64,000 nucleotides of DNA from Nonomuraea jiangxiensis (lineage in GTDB: Bacteria > Actinomycetota > Actinomycetes > Streptosporangiales > Streptosporangiaceae). Positions 46,336 to 54,059 of the stretch are shown one piece after another. Each line of letters begins with the position of its first letter. Within the stretch, counting starts at the first letter, position 1. The translations under genes were made by a program, and so were the position numbers. The stretch covers positions 1 to 64,000 of the forward strand of contig NZ_FNDJ01000017.1 in NCBI RefSeq assembly GCF_900099965.1. Direction: 5' to 3'. The notes beneath the pieces were generated by a model, which was not told where the DNA came from, made no database searches, and was given only the letters and a program-made list of their open reading frames with translations.

Positions 46336-47685
46336 TTACGAGGTGCTTGCAAGCAGGTCGACGTTCCCGTCGAACTGCCACAGGGGGTTCGGTGCGTCCC
46401 CGGCCGGGGTGCGCACCTGGAAGTAGCCGTTGACCTCCTTTGGTCCGTCTCCGTCTGCGACGTACCGCCCGTCTGCGGTGACGTCGAGCTGATAGATGGC
46501 GTTGCCCACGGCGGTCGCGCCGGGGAGGTGCCAGGACACGACACACCGCCAGTCGTTGCCAGCTCCCTCGTCGAGGACCCGGGAGCCGCCCTTGTCGCAG
46601 GACGCGGTGGCCTGCAACTGGGCCTCGGTGACGTCGGGACGGTGGAGCTCCTGCGCCTGCAGCCGGTACAGGTGGCCGTACACGGTGGCGAGGGAGTTCT
46701 GCAGCTTCGCCCGCTCGATGCCCGAGCCGGTGGCCGGGGTCGCGCCGGCGATCACGCCGATGCTGACGGCGACCAGCGCGGCCAGCGGTACGACCGCCGT
46801 CACGAGGATCTGCCGGCCCGACCCGTCGAAGGTGAGGTCGGTGAAGTCGCGCCGCAGGAAGATGCGGTAGGCCAGCGCCGTGGCGAGTACGGCCCAGGCG
46901 AGGCTCACCACGAAGCCGATGAGCAGGGGACCCGTCTGCCCGGGGTCGGTGAAGAGCCCGCGCCAGGCGAGGAAGGCGTGGCTCGGCAGGCCCAGCTGCA
47001 CGGCGACCGGCAGCGGGAGCAGCTGCGCGAGCTGCAGGACGAGGGCGAGCAGGGCGGGCATCAGCAGCCCCATCGGGGATCGGCCCAGGGCGACCGAGCC
47101 GAGCAGGCCGACCGCGGCGAACGCCAGCGTCGGTGCCAGCGCGCTGAGCCATGCGAGCAGGACCGTGCCGGCCGCGTCCCCCGGGGCGAGGAGATGGCCG
47201 TCCAGGCCGACGAGGGGGTGGTTGCCGACCGCGGCCAGGCCGCCCGCGACGCTCGACGCGGTCAGCCCTGCCACCAGCAGCAGGATCACGGTGAGGCTGG
47301 CGAGGGCCTTGGCCACGAAGATCCGTTGCGGGGAGCGGACCGCCACGAGGAGGTGACGCCAGGTGCCCAGCCGGTCCTCGACGGCGAAGACGTCCCCGGC
47401 GACCAGCGCCGTCAGCAGCGGGAGCGCCCAGGTGCACGCGAAGTCCAGGACGACCAGCGAACCCGCCCAGCCGGTCGAGTTCATCCAGCGGCCGAAGACC
47501 GTGTCGGAGGGCAGCGAGGTCTGCAGGCTCACCGCGGCCACGAAGAGCGCGGGGGCGATCCAGCAGGCGAGCAGCAGCAGCCGGATCCGCCACTGGGAGA
47601 GCAGCTTGACCAGCTCGAACCGGTAGCCGTGGGAGATGGGCGCCGGCCGGACACCGGCCGGGGGCTGGGCAAGGGTCACGGTCAT
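46336..47685 (-). CDS. ABC transporter permease with extracytoplasmic C-terminal domain
   Basis: A 449-residue membrane protein; ATG 47685 overlaps the stop of the ATPase gene by 4 bp. The N-terminus RFELVKLLSQWRIRLLLLACWIAPALFVAAV is the coupling/first-helix region of ABC-2 type permeases. Six membrane helices are visible, the last being RQILVTAVVPLAALVAVSIGVIAGA. A ~125-residue soluble tail outside the membrane follows (ATGSGIERAKLQNSLATVYGHLYRLQ...CDKGG...DWRCVVSWHLPG), with two Cys that could form a disulfide. The tail is unusual for ABC-2 permeases and may contact the secreted phosphoesterase encoded 10 bp downstream. Confidence 0.85.
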   Translation of the reverse strand: MTVTLAQPPAGVRPAPISHGYRFELVKLLSQWRIRLLLLACWIAPALFVAAVSLQTSLPSDTVFGRWMNSTGWAGSLVVLDFACTWALPLLTALVAGDVFAVEDRLGTWRHLLVAVRSPQRIFVAKALASLTVILLLVAGLTASSVAGGLAAVGNHPLVGLDGHLLAPGDAAGTVLLAWLSALAPTLAFAAVGLLGSVALGRSPMGLLMPALLALVLQLAQLLPLPVAVQLGLPSHAFLAWRGLFTDPGQTGPLLIGFVVSLAWAVLATALAYRIFLRRDFTDLTFDGSGRQILVTAVVPLAALVAVSIGVIAGATPATGSGIERAKLQNSLATVYGHLYRLQAQELHRPDVTEAQLQATASCDKGGSRVLDEGAGNDWRCVVSWHLPGATAVGNAIYQLDVTADGRYVADGDGPKEVNGYFQVRTPAGDAPNPLWQFDGNVDLLASTS

Positions 47686-48692
47686 CGGGAGTTCTCCTCG
47701 TCGATCTGCGCGGCCCCAGCCGCGGTCCGGGCCTCGGTCCGGGCCTCGGTCTCGGCCTCGGGTCCCACGTCGGTCGCGGTCAGGGCCAGGAACGCGGCTT
47801 CGAGCGGCGTCATCACCGGCCCCAGCTCCCGGAGCGCGACCCCGGCCCCCACGAGCCGTACGACCAGCTCGTCGAGAGCCGGCTCCGGCCCGCGGACGAC
47901 GAGACCGGTCTGCGCGGGCTCGCCGCCGGTCACGACGCGGAGCCCGGGTGTCTCCGAGGCCAGCCGGTGGGCGGCCGCCGGATCGGAGGTGACCAGCCGG
48001 TAGTCGAGTTCGCCGCTCTCGGCGGCGAGCTTGCCCAGCGGCCCGGAGAAGACGACCCGGCCGGTGGCGAGGATGGTGACCTCGGAGCACAGCGCGGCGA
48101 GGTCGTCCATCCGGTGGCTGGACAGGACCACCGCGGTCCCGTTCGCGGCGAGCCCGCTGATGACGCGGTGCACGTGGCGCTTGCCGGCGGGGTCCAGGCC
48201 GTTGGCCGGCTCGTCGAGGATGAGCAGTCGCGGTGTGGTGAGCAGCGCGGCGGCCAGCCCGAGCCGCTGGCGCATCCCCAGCGAGAAGCCCCGGACCCGG
48301 TCGTCGGCGACGTCGGTGAGCCCGACCTGCTCCAGCGCGTCGTCGACGCTCGCGGTGGGACCGGTGTCGTACCGGCGCAGCGAGGCCAGCGCCGCGAGGT
48401 TCTGTCGCGCGGTGAGCGAGGGGTAGAGGCCGGGTCCATCCACGAAACCCGCTACGCCGTCGGGGACGGCGAGCGTCCGGCCGACCGGCGTACCCAGGAT
48501 CTCCAGGCTGCCGCCGTCCGCGACCGCCAGGCCCAGCAGCAGGCCGAGGAGCGTCGTCTTGCCGGCGCCGTTCGGGCCGACCAGGCCGTGGACCTGCCCG
48601 CTCGCCACATCGAGGTCGACGCCGCCGAGCGCGATCACCTCGCCGAAGGACTTCGTGATCCCGCGAGCCCGGACTGCGGGGGGCCTGTGCAT
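47682..48692 (-). CDS. ABC transporter ATP-binding protein
   Basis: A 336-residue ABC ATPase of the drug/lipid-exporter (CcmA-like) group. Walker A is GLVGPNGAGKTTLLGLLLG, the signature is FSLGMRQRLGLAAALL, Walker B is PRLLILDEPANGLDP, and the H-loop is VVLSSHRMDD. A ~100-residue regulatory C-terminus ends in Glu/Ala/Thr-rich repeats (EAETEARTEARTAAGAA). ATG 48692 follows AAGGGAG, which lies inside the arm of a 9-bp inverted repeat in the leader, suggesting translational or transcriptional control. The permease gene overlaps by 4 bp. The substrate exported is unknown. Confidence 0.9.
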   Translation of the reverse strand: MHRPPAVRARGITKSFGEVIALGGVDLDVASGQVHGLVGPNGAGKTTLLGLLLGLAVADGGSLEILGTPVGRTLAVPDGVAGFVDGPGLYPSLTARQNLAALASLRRYDTGPTASVDDALEQVGLTDVADDRVRGFSLGMRQRLGLAAALLTTPRLLILDEPANGLDPAGKRHVHRVISGLAANGTAVVLSSHRMDDLAALCSEVTILATGRVVFSGPLGKLAAESGELDYRLVTSDPAAAHRLASETPGLRVVTGGEPAQTGLVVRGPEPALDELVVRLVGAGVALRELGPVMTPLEAAFLALTATDVGPEAETEARTEARTAAGAAQIDEENSR

Positions 48693-48700
48693 GTCGATCT

Positions 48701-48727
48701 CCCTTGGTTTTGATCTCCAACCAAGGG
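48701..48727 (-). promoter_or_regulatory. Leader inverted repeat overlapping the ABC operon ribosome site
   Basis: CCCTTGGTT (48701-48709), nine bases, AACCAAGGG (48719-48727) are perfect arms. On the transcript the 3' arm is CCAAGGG, which contains the Shine-Dalgarno AAGGGAG of the ATPase gene. Folding would hide the ribosome site. Alternatively it is a protein operator. Confidence 0.6.
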
Positions 48728-48837
48728 AACTTAGGGATCTCTGTTTTCGTTAAGGCGGCCCGCAACCGAACGTTGGGCAAATGGAACTCGACTACCGTTA
48801 AGTCACACGACTGGGCGGGGCCCGCACACGCCAACGG

Positions 48838-48870
48838 CGATGGTTCCGCGTCCTGGACGCGGAACCATCG
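48838..48870 (-). terminator. Terminator of the copper operon
   Basis: CGATGGTTCCGCGTCC (48838-48853) is the exact reverse complement of 48855-48870, a 16-base perfect arm with a tiny loop (about 14 bp after allowing a 5-base loop). It starts 8 bp downstream of the CopA stop. Confidence 0.8.
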
Positions 48871-48878
48871 CCTCGGTG

Positions 48879-51098
48879 TTACTTGAAGCGGCGCAGCCGC
48901 AGGCTGTTGCTGACCACGAAGACGCTGGAGAAGGCCATCGCGGCCCCCGCGATCATCGGGTTGAGCAGGCCGAGCGCGGCCAGCGGCAGGGCGGCCACGT
49001 TGTAGGCGAAGGCCCAGAACAGGTTGCCCTTGATCGTGGACAGCGTGCGGCGCGACAGCCGGATGGCGTCGGCCGTCACCCGCAGGTCGCCGCGGACCAG
49101 CGTGAGATCGCTCGCCTCGATGGCCGCGTCGGTGCCGGTGCCCATGGCCAGCCCCAGATCGGCCTGGGCCAGCGCGGCGGCGTCGTTGACCCCGTCGCCC
49201 ACCATGGCCACGACCTTGCCCTCGGCCTGCAGCTCCTTGACCACGTCGACCTTGCCGGCGGGCAGCACCTCGGCGATCACCTCGTCGATGCCCACCTCGG
49301 CGGCGACGGTCCTGGCGACGGCCTCGTGGTCGCCGGTCAGCAGCACCGGCGTGAGACCGAGGGCGCGCAGCCGGGCGATGGCCTCCTTGCTGGTCGGCTT
49401 GACCACGTCGGCCACCACCAGCACCGCCCGTGCCCGGCCGTCCCAGCCGACCGCGACCGCGGTGCGGCCGGCGGCCTGGGCGTCGTGCAGGTCGCGCTCC
49501 AGGGGGGCGGGAAGGTGCTGGGACCACTCCTCCAGCAGCCTGGAACGGCCCACCAGCACCGCGTGCCCGTCCACGATGCCCTGGACGCCGAGCCCTTCGA
49601 CGTTGGCGAAGGACTCCACGTCGGGCAACACGCCGACGCGGGCGGCGGCACCCTTGGCGACGGCCCGGGCGATGGGGTGCTCGGAGGCGTGTTCCAGGGC
49701 GCCCGCCAGGCGCAGCACCTCCTCCTCGCTCTCGCCGTCGGCCACGTGCACGGCCGTCAGCGTCATCCTGCCCTCGGTGACCGTGCCGGTCTTGTCCAGC
49801 ACCACGGTGTTGATCCTGCGGGTGGACTCCAGCACCTCCGGCCCCTTGATCAGGATGCCGAGCTGGGCGCCCCGGCCCGTGCCGACCAGCAGTGCCGTGG
49901 GCGTGGCCAGGCCCAGCGCGCACGGGCAGGCGATGATCAGCACCGCCACCGCCGCGGTGAAGGCGGCGCCCACCCCGTCGCCGGTGCCGAGCCAGAAGCC
50001 CAGCGTGCCGAGGGCCAGCGCGATCACGACGGGGACGAAGACGCCGGAGATGCGGTCGGCGAGCCGCTGCACCTGGGCCTTGCCGGTCTGCGCGTCCTCC
50101 ACCAGCTTGGCCATCTGGGCGAGCTGGGTGTCGGCGCCGACCCGGGTGGCGCGGACGACCAGCCGGCCGCCCGCGTTGACGGTGGCGCCGGTGACGGCGT
50201 CGCCCACCCCGACCTCGACCGGCACGGACTCACCGGTCAGCATCGAGGCGTCCACGGCCGAGGAGCCCTCCTCGACCACGCCGTCCGTGGCGATCTTCTC
50301 GCCCGGCCGGACCACGAACCGGTCCCCCACCTTGAGCCGCTCGACCGGGACGCGCCGGCCGTCGGCCAGCTCCACGTCCTTGGCGCCCAGCTCCAGCAGG
50401 GCACGCAGCGCCGCGCCGGCGCGGCGCTTGGAACGCGCCTCGAAGTATCGCCCGGCCAGGAGGAACGCCGTGACCCCCGCCGCGGCCTCCAGGTAGATGT
50501 TGCCCGAGCCGTCGGTGCGCTCGATGGTGAACGCGAACGGGTGCGTCATCCCCGGTGTGCCCGCCGTACCGAAGAACAGCGCCCACAACGACCAGCCGAG
50601 CGCGGCGATGGTGCCGAGCGAGATCAGCGTGTCCATCGTCGCCGCGCCGTGCCGCAGATTGGTCCAGGCCGCCTTGTGGAACGGCCATCCCGCGTATACC
50701 ACCACGGGGGCGGCCAGCACGAGCGACAGCCACTGCCAGTTCGTGAACTGCAACGGCGGGATCATCGCCATCGCGATCACCGGCACCGCCAGCACGATCG
50801 ACGTGACGAGGCGCTCGCGCAGCGGCCGGAGCTCGTCCTCCGGCTCCCGCCCGGCCGGCTCCGCCCGCGGCGGGGCGGGCAGCTCCGCCGTGTAGCCGGC
50901 CTTCTCCACCTCGGCGACGAGCTGCCGCGGGTCGATGCCGTCGGGGAAGGTGACCTTCGCCTTCTCCGTCGCGTAGTTGACCGTCGCGGTGACGCCGTCC
51001 AGTTTGTTCAGCTTGCGCTCGATACGGTTGGCGCAGGAGGCGCAGGTCATGCCGCCGATCGAGAGTTCGACCTGCCGGTCATCGGCGATCTGGGTCAT
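48879..51098 (-). CDS. copA: Copper-translocating P1B-type ATPase
   Basis: A 739-residue Cu(I)-exporting ATPase. One N-terminal metal-binding domain has GGMTCASCANRIERKL (Cys19, Cys22). Eight membrane helices are expected. Signatures are the CPC motif in AVLIIACPCALGLATPTA, TGES in DASMLTGESVPV, the phosphorylation site VVLDKTGTVTEGRMTL, HP in EHASEHPIARAV and the hinge VVAMVGDGVNDAAALAQADLG. ATG 51098 follows GGAG by 7 bases; GTG 51101 is adjacent. It exports cytosolic Cu(I) out of the cell using ATP. It is the last gene of the CsoR operon and is followed by a strong terminator. Confidence 0.95.
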   Translation of the reverse strand: MTQIADDRQVELSIGGMTCASCANRIERKLNKLDGVTATVNYATEKAKVTFPDGIDPRQLVAEVEKAGYTAELPAPPRAEPAGREPEDELRPLRERLVTSIVLAVPVIAMAMIPPLQFTNWQWLSLVLAAPVVVYAGWPFHKAAWTNLRHGAATMDTLISLGTIAALGWSLWALFFGTAGTPGMTHPFAFTIERTDGSGNIYLEAAAGVTAFLLAGRYFEARSKRRAGAALRALLELGAKDVELADGRRVPVERLKVGDRFVVRPGEKIATDGVVEEGSSAVDASMLTGESVPVEVGVGDAVTGATVNAGGRLVVRATRVGADTQLAQMAKLVEDAQTGKAQVQRLADRISGVFVPVVIALALGTLGFWLGTGDGVGAAFTAAVAVLIIACPCALGLATPTALLVGTGRGAQLGILIKGPEVLESTRRINTVVLDKTGTVTEGRMTLTAVHVADGESEEEVLRLAGALEHASEHPIARAVAKGAAARVGVLPDVESFANVEGLGVQGIVDGHAVLVGRSRLLEEWSQHLPAPLERDLHDAQAAGRTAVAVGWDGRARAVLVVADVVKPTSKEAIARLRALGLTPVLLTGDHEAVARTVAAEVGIDEVIAEVLPAGKVDVVKELQAEGKVVAMVGDGVNDAAALAQADLGLAMGTGTDAAIEASDLTLVRGDLRVTADAIRLSRRTLSTIKGNLFWAFAYNVAALPLAALGLLNPMIAGAAMAFSSVFVVSNSLRLRRFK

Positions 51099-51119
51099 CA
51101 CCGTGCTCCTTTCTCTCGT

Positions 51120-52091
51120 TCAGTGGCCGTGGCCGTCGTCGCCGTGCCCGCTCGGGGTGGCCTGCGGGACGGCGGGGCGCCGGCCGGCGCCGAGGGTGAA
51201 GTCGGCGGTGCGGACCTTGCCCCCGTGCTGGAAGTCCAGGAAGAGGCGGTAGTCGCCGGCACTGGGCACCTCGGCGTGGAAGACGATCTCGGGACCGGCC
51301 TTGGTCCTGCCGTCGCCGGGCTCACCGTCGGGGTGGACGTGCAGGTAGGCCAGGTCGCCGGCGCGCAGGGCCACCAGGTGGCCGTAGGCGCCGAGGTAGG
51401 GCTGCAGGTCGGTGACCGGCTCGCCGTCCTTGGTGACCTTGAGGGTGAGCCTGCTCGACTGCCCGGGCGTCAGCTCGCCGTCCAGGGTGACAGTATATCC
51501 GTCGACCGTCGTCGTACGGCTGCGCTCCGGCAGCGGCCTGGGCCCGTAGTCGCCCGCCACGGCCAGGTCCACGCCCAGCGTCAGGGCGCTGCCGCCGGTG
51601 GGCGTGAAGTCGGCGAAGGCCCGGTAGGGCCCGGCGTCCGGCAGCCTCAGCCCGACCGACCAGACGCCGTCCGGCGCCATCTCGGGGTGCAGGTGCTGGA
51701 AGGTCGCAAGGTCGCGGGAGACGACGATGAAGTGCAGCTTCTTGTCGTGCTCGACCTGGTAGCCGGTGACCGCCGCGCCTCCGGGGCCGGTCACCGTGAA
51801 GCGGAAGTCGGTCGGCTCGCCGGGTCTGATCGTCGTGGTGAGCGGGTTGAGGGTGTAGCCGTTCTCGGACACTTGGAGCCCCCCGGGGGTATCTTCCTTA
51901 GCCTGTTGGGTGGCTTGCTCCCCATGACCCGCGCTCGTGGCCGGCGCCGTCGTGGGCGCCGTCATGGCGGCGTGGGCCTCGGCGGCGGGGGGTGTCGCGA
52001 CCGGTCCCACCACCCTGCCCATGCCCAGCGCGCCGCCGAAGACGACTGCCAGGCCCAGGACGTAGGAGCCGAGCTTGGCCGCGGTGTTCAC
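51120..52091 (-). CDS. Exported His-rich protein of the copper operon
   Basis: A 323-residue protein with an N-terminal membrane/signal helix (LGSYVLGLAVVFGGALGMGRVVG). Thr/Ala/Pro-rich linker sequence follows, then beta-rich domains with histidine clusters (VEHDKKLHFIVVSRDLATFQHLHPEM, AYGHLVALRAGDLAYLHVHPDGEP). The C-terminus GHGDDGHGH is His-rich. These His groups are suited to binding copper outside the membrane. No named domain is certain; a YtkA/CopC-like periplasmic copper role is inferred from context. It overlaps copZ by 4 bp and lies 21 bp before copA, so it belongs to the copper operon. Confidence 0.82.
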   Translation of the reverse strand: MNTAAKLGSYVLGLAVVFGGALGMGRVVGPVATPPAAEAHAAMTAPTTAPATSAGHGEQATQQAKEDTPGGLQVSENGYTLNPLTTTIRPGEPTDFRFTVTGPGGAAVTGYQVEHDKKLHFIVVSRDLATFQHLHPEMAPDGVWSVGLRLPDAGPYRAFADFTPTGGSALTLGVDLAVAGDYGPRPLPERSRTTTVDGYTVTLDGELTPGQSSRLTLKVTKDGEPVTDLQPYLGAYGHLVALRAGDLAYLHVHPDGEPGDGRTKAGPEIVFHAEVPSAGDYRLFLDFQHGGKVRTADFTLGAGRRPAVPQATPSGHGDDGHGH

Positions 52092-52312
52092 CGGGTCGCC
52101 ACTTCGTAGCCGGCCTCCTCCACCGCGGCGGCGATCCGCGCCGGGTCGATGGGGCCGTCGCTGTCCACGGTCAGCAGCCCGGTCGCCAGGTCCACCTCGA
52201 CCTTGGTGACGCCGGCCACCTCGCCGACCTCCTCCTTGACCGAACTGACGCAGTGGCCGCAGGTCATGCCCTTGACGGTGTACGTGGCGGTGTTCATGGA
52301 ACTGGCGCTCAT
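52088..52312 (-). CDS. copZ: Copper chaperone, heavy-metal-associated domain
   Basis: A 74-residue HMA-domain protein: TYTVKGMTCGHCVSSVKEEVGEVAGVTKVEVDLATGLLTVDSDGPIDPARIAAAVEEAGYEV. The MTCGHC motif binds Cu(I), which the chaperone delivers to CopA or to CsoR. ATG 52312 (MSASSMNTA) follows GAAGGAG with a 6-base gap; ATG 52297 is a shorter alternative. It lies 24 bp after csoR and overlaps the His-rich gene by 4 bp. Confidence 0.93.
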   Translation of the reverse strand: MSASSMNTATYTVKGMTCGHCVSSVKEEVGEVAGVTKVEVDLATGLLTVDSDGPIDPARIAAAVEEAGYEVATR

Positions 52313-52336
52313 ATCAATCTCCTTCAATCGGCCTGA

Positions 52337-52618
52337 TCAGGAACGAACAAGTCTGGCGATGGCGTCGGAAGCCTCCTTGACCTTGGCCTCCGCCTCCGGG
52401 CCGCCCTTCTGGGCGGCCTCGGCCACACAGTGGGCCAGGTGCTCTTCGAGCAGTGACAGGGAGAACGACTTCAGCGCGCTGGTCGCCGCGGACACCTGCG
52501 TCAGGATGTCGATGCAGTATTTGTCCTCATCGACCATGCGCTGCAGGCCGCGGATCTGCCCTTCGATCCGGCGCAGCCGCATCGCGTGCTCCTGCTTGCT
52601 GCCGCTGTATCCGGCCAT
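52337..52618 (-). CDS. csoR: Copper-sensing repressor CsoR
   Basis: A 93-residue all-helical DUF156-family repressor: SKQEHAMRLRRIEGQIRGLQRMVDEDKYCIDILTQVSAATSALKSFSLSLLEEHLAHCVAEA. Cys35, His60 and Cys64 form the Cu(I) site (C-H-C pattern), distinguishing it from FrmR or CstR. Copper binding releases it from DNA. ATG 52618 (MAGYSGSKQ) is used. The frame remains open well upstream, but that part has no family similarity. The operator at 52652-52669 lies immediately upstream. It is the first gene of the csoR-copZ-(His-rich)-copA operon. Confidence 0.95.
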   Translation of the reverse strand: MAGYSGSKQEHAMRLRRIEGQIRGLQRMVDEDKYCIDILTQVSAATSALKSFSLSLLEEHLAHCVAEAAQKGGPEAEAKVKEASDAIARLVRS

Positions 52619-52651
52619 GTCCACCCCTCTCACCTCGGCGCCTCTGACAAC

Positions 52652-52669
52652 ACCATACCCCCCTATGGT
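52652..52669. promoter_or_regulatory. CsoR operator
   Basis: ACCATA-CCCCCC-TATGGT is a perfect dyad around a C6/G6 tract, the hallmark of CsoR sites. It lies 34 bp before csoR, between csoR and the divergent fxsB. Confidence 0.88.
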
Positions 52670-52841
52670 ATTCCCGGCAACCGGCGGGCGCCCTCTCGCC
52701 AGGCTCCGGCGGCGTCCACGGCAGGCGCCGGGGCCGCTCACTCCACCCCCGAGGAACACTGTCCTCACCCGGCATCCGACTCGCCGGGCTTTCGGGCCAA
52801 CCCCGCACGGCGCGGACGCGGAGAACGATAGTTTCCCTCGT

Positions 52842-54059
52842 GTGTCACGCACGAACGAAATATGGCTGGGGGAGATAAAACCCCAGGTCAACGCCCACCC
52901 TCCGGCGGGCTGGCAACCCTGGCCTTTGTGCCAGTTCATCCTGAAAGTGCACAGCAGATGTGATTTGCGATGCGATTATTGCTACGTCTACGAAATGGCC
53001 GATCAAAGCTGGAAAATGCAGCCGCGTCGGATTTCGAAGGCGGTCATCGCGCAGACCGCGGCCCGGATCGCGGAGCACGCCCACGCGCACCGGATCCCCG
53101 CCGTCCACCTGATCCTGCACGGCGGCGAGCCGCTCCTCGCCGGCGCCGACCACATCGCTCACACCGTACGGGCCATCAAGCAGGCGCTCGGCCCCGGCGT
53201 CCGGCTCGACGTGAGCCTGCAGAGCAACGGCCTGCGCCTCGACGAGACCTACCTGCGGCTGTTCGACGAGCTCGGCGTGCGCGTGGGGCTCAGCCTCGAC
53301 GGCGACGCCGAGGGCCACGACCGCCACCGCCGCCGTGGCGACGGCCGGGGCAGCCACGCGGCCGTCACGGCCGCCCTCGACCTGCTCACCGGCCGCTACC
53401 GGCACCTGTACGCCGGCCTGCTCTGCACGGTCGAGCTGCGCAACGACCCGCTCGCGACCTACGAGGCGCTGCTGAGGTCCGCGCCGCCCAGGATCGACTT
53501 CCTGCTGCCGCACGGCAACTGGGAGACGCCGCCGCCCGGGCTGCCCGCCGCCGGAGACGGCACCCCGTACGCGGACTGGCTCATCCCCGTCTTCGACCGC
53601 TGGTACGCCGCGCCCCGGCAGGAGACCGAGGTCCGGCTGTTCGCCGACATCCTGCGGCTCCTGCTGGGCGGCCGGTCGTCGGGCGAGGTCGTCGGGCTCG
53701 GACCGGCCCGGATGGTGGTGATCGAGACCGACGGCGCCATCGAGCAGTCCGACACCCTGAAGTCGGCCTATCCGGGCGCCCCGACGACCGGGTTCCACGT
53801 CTCCCGCGACACCTTCGACGCCGTGCTGCGCCACCCTGCCGTCATGGCCCGCCAGCTCGGCCGCGGCGCCCTGGCCGCCGAATGCCAGTCCTGCCCCGTC
53901 GTCCGGGTGTGCGGCGGCGGCCTCTACGCCCACCGCTACCGTCCAGGCAGCGGCTTCGGCAACCCGTCGGTCTACTGCCACGACCTGTTCCGTCTCATCA
54001 CTCACATCCGCGGCGTGGTCGAGCGCGACGTCGCCGCCCTCCTGGAAGGCCGCCGATGA
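52842..54059 (+). CDS. fxsB: FxsB-like radical SAM/SPASM peptide maturase
   Basis: A 405-residue radical SAM protein. The [4Fe-4S]/SAM motif C-x3-C-x2-C is Cys40, Cys44, Cys47 (SRCDLRCDYCYVYE), preceded by PWPLCQFILKVH. HLILHGGEPLL is the GGEP SAM-contact strand. A SPASM domain with auxiliary cluster cysteines ends the chain (CQSCPVVRVCGGGLYAHRYRP, VYCHDLFRLI). Length and motifs match FxsB of the FxSxx-COOH peptide system; related maturases form C-C cross-links (cyclophanes) in small peptides. GTG 52842 has no Shine-Dalgarno and follows a GATAGT hexamer at 52827, so translation may be leaderless. The next gene overlaps its stop. Confidence 0.9.
   Translation: MSRTNEIWLGEIKPQVNAHPPAGWQPWPLCQFILKVHSRCDLRCDYCYVYEMADQSWKMQPRRISKAVIAQTAARIAEHAHAHRIPAVHLILHGGEPLLAGADHIAHTVRAIKQALGPGVRLDVSLQSNGLRLDETYLRLFDELGVRVGLSLDGDAEGHDRHRRRGDGRGSHAAVTAALDLLTGRYRHLYAGLLCTVELRNDPLATYEALLRSAPPRIDFLLPHGNWETPPPGLPAAGDGTPYADWLIPVFDRWYAAPRQETEVRLFADILRLLLGGRSSGEVVGLGPARMVVIETDGAIEQSDTLKSAYPGAPTTGFHVSRDTFDAVLRHPAVMARQLGRGALAAECQSCPVVRVCGGGLYAHRYRPGSGFGNPSVYCHDLFRLITHIRGVVERDVAALLEGRR

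Noticed and set aside
43530..46433. Plus-strand frame of ~970 codons opposite the phosphoesterase
   Set aside because: Val/Asp/Arg-rich with no motifs; the minus strand encodes a clear two-domain protein.
48840..52109. Plus-strand frame of ~1090 codons opposite the copper operon
   Set aside because: Shadow of copA and the His-rich gene; no ribosome site or family match.
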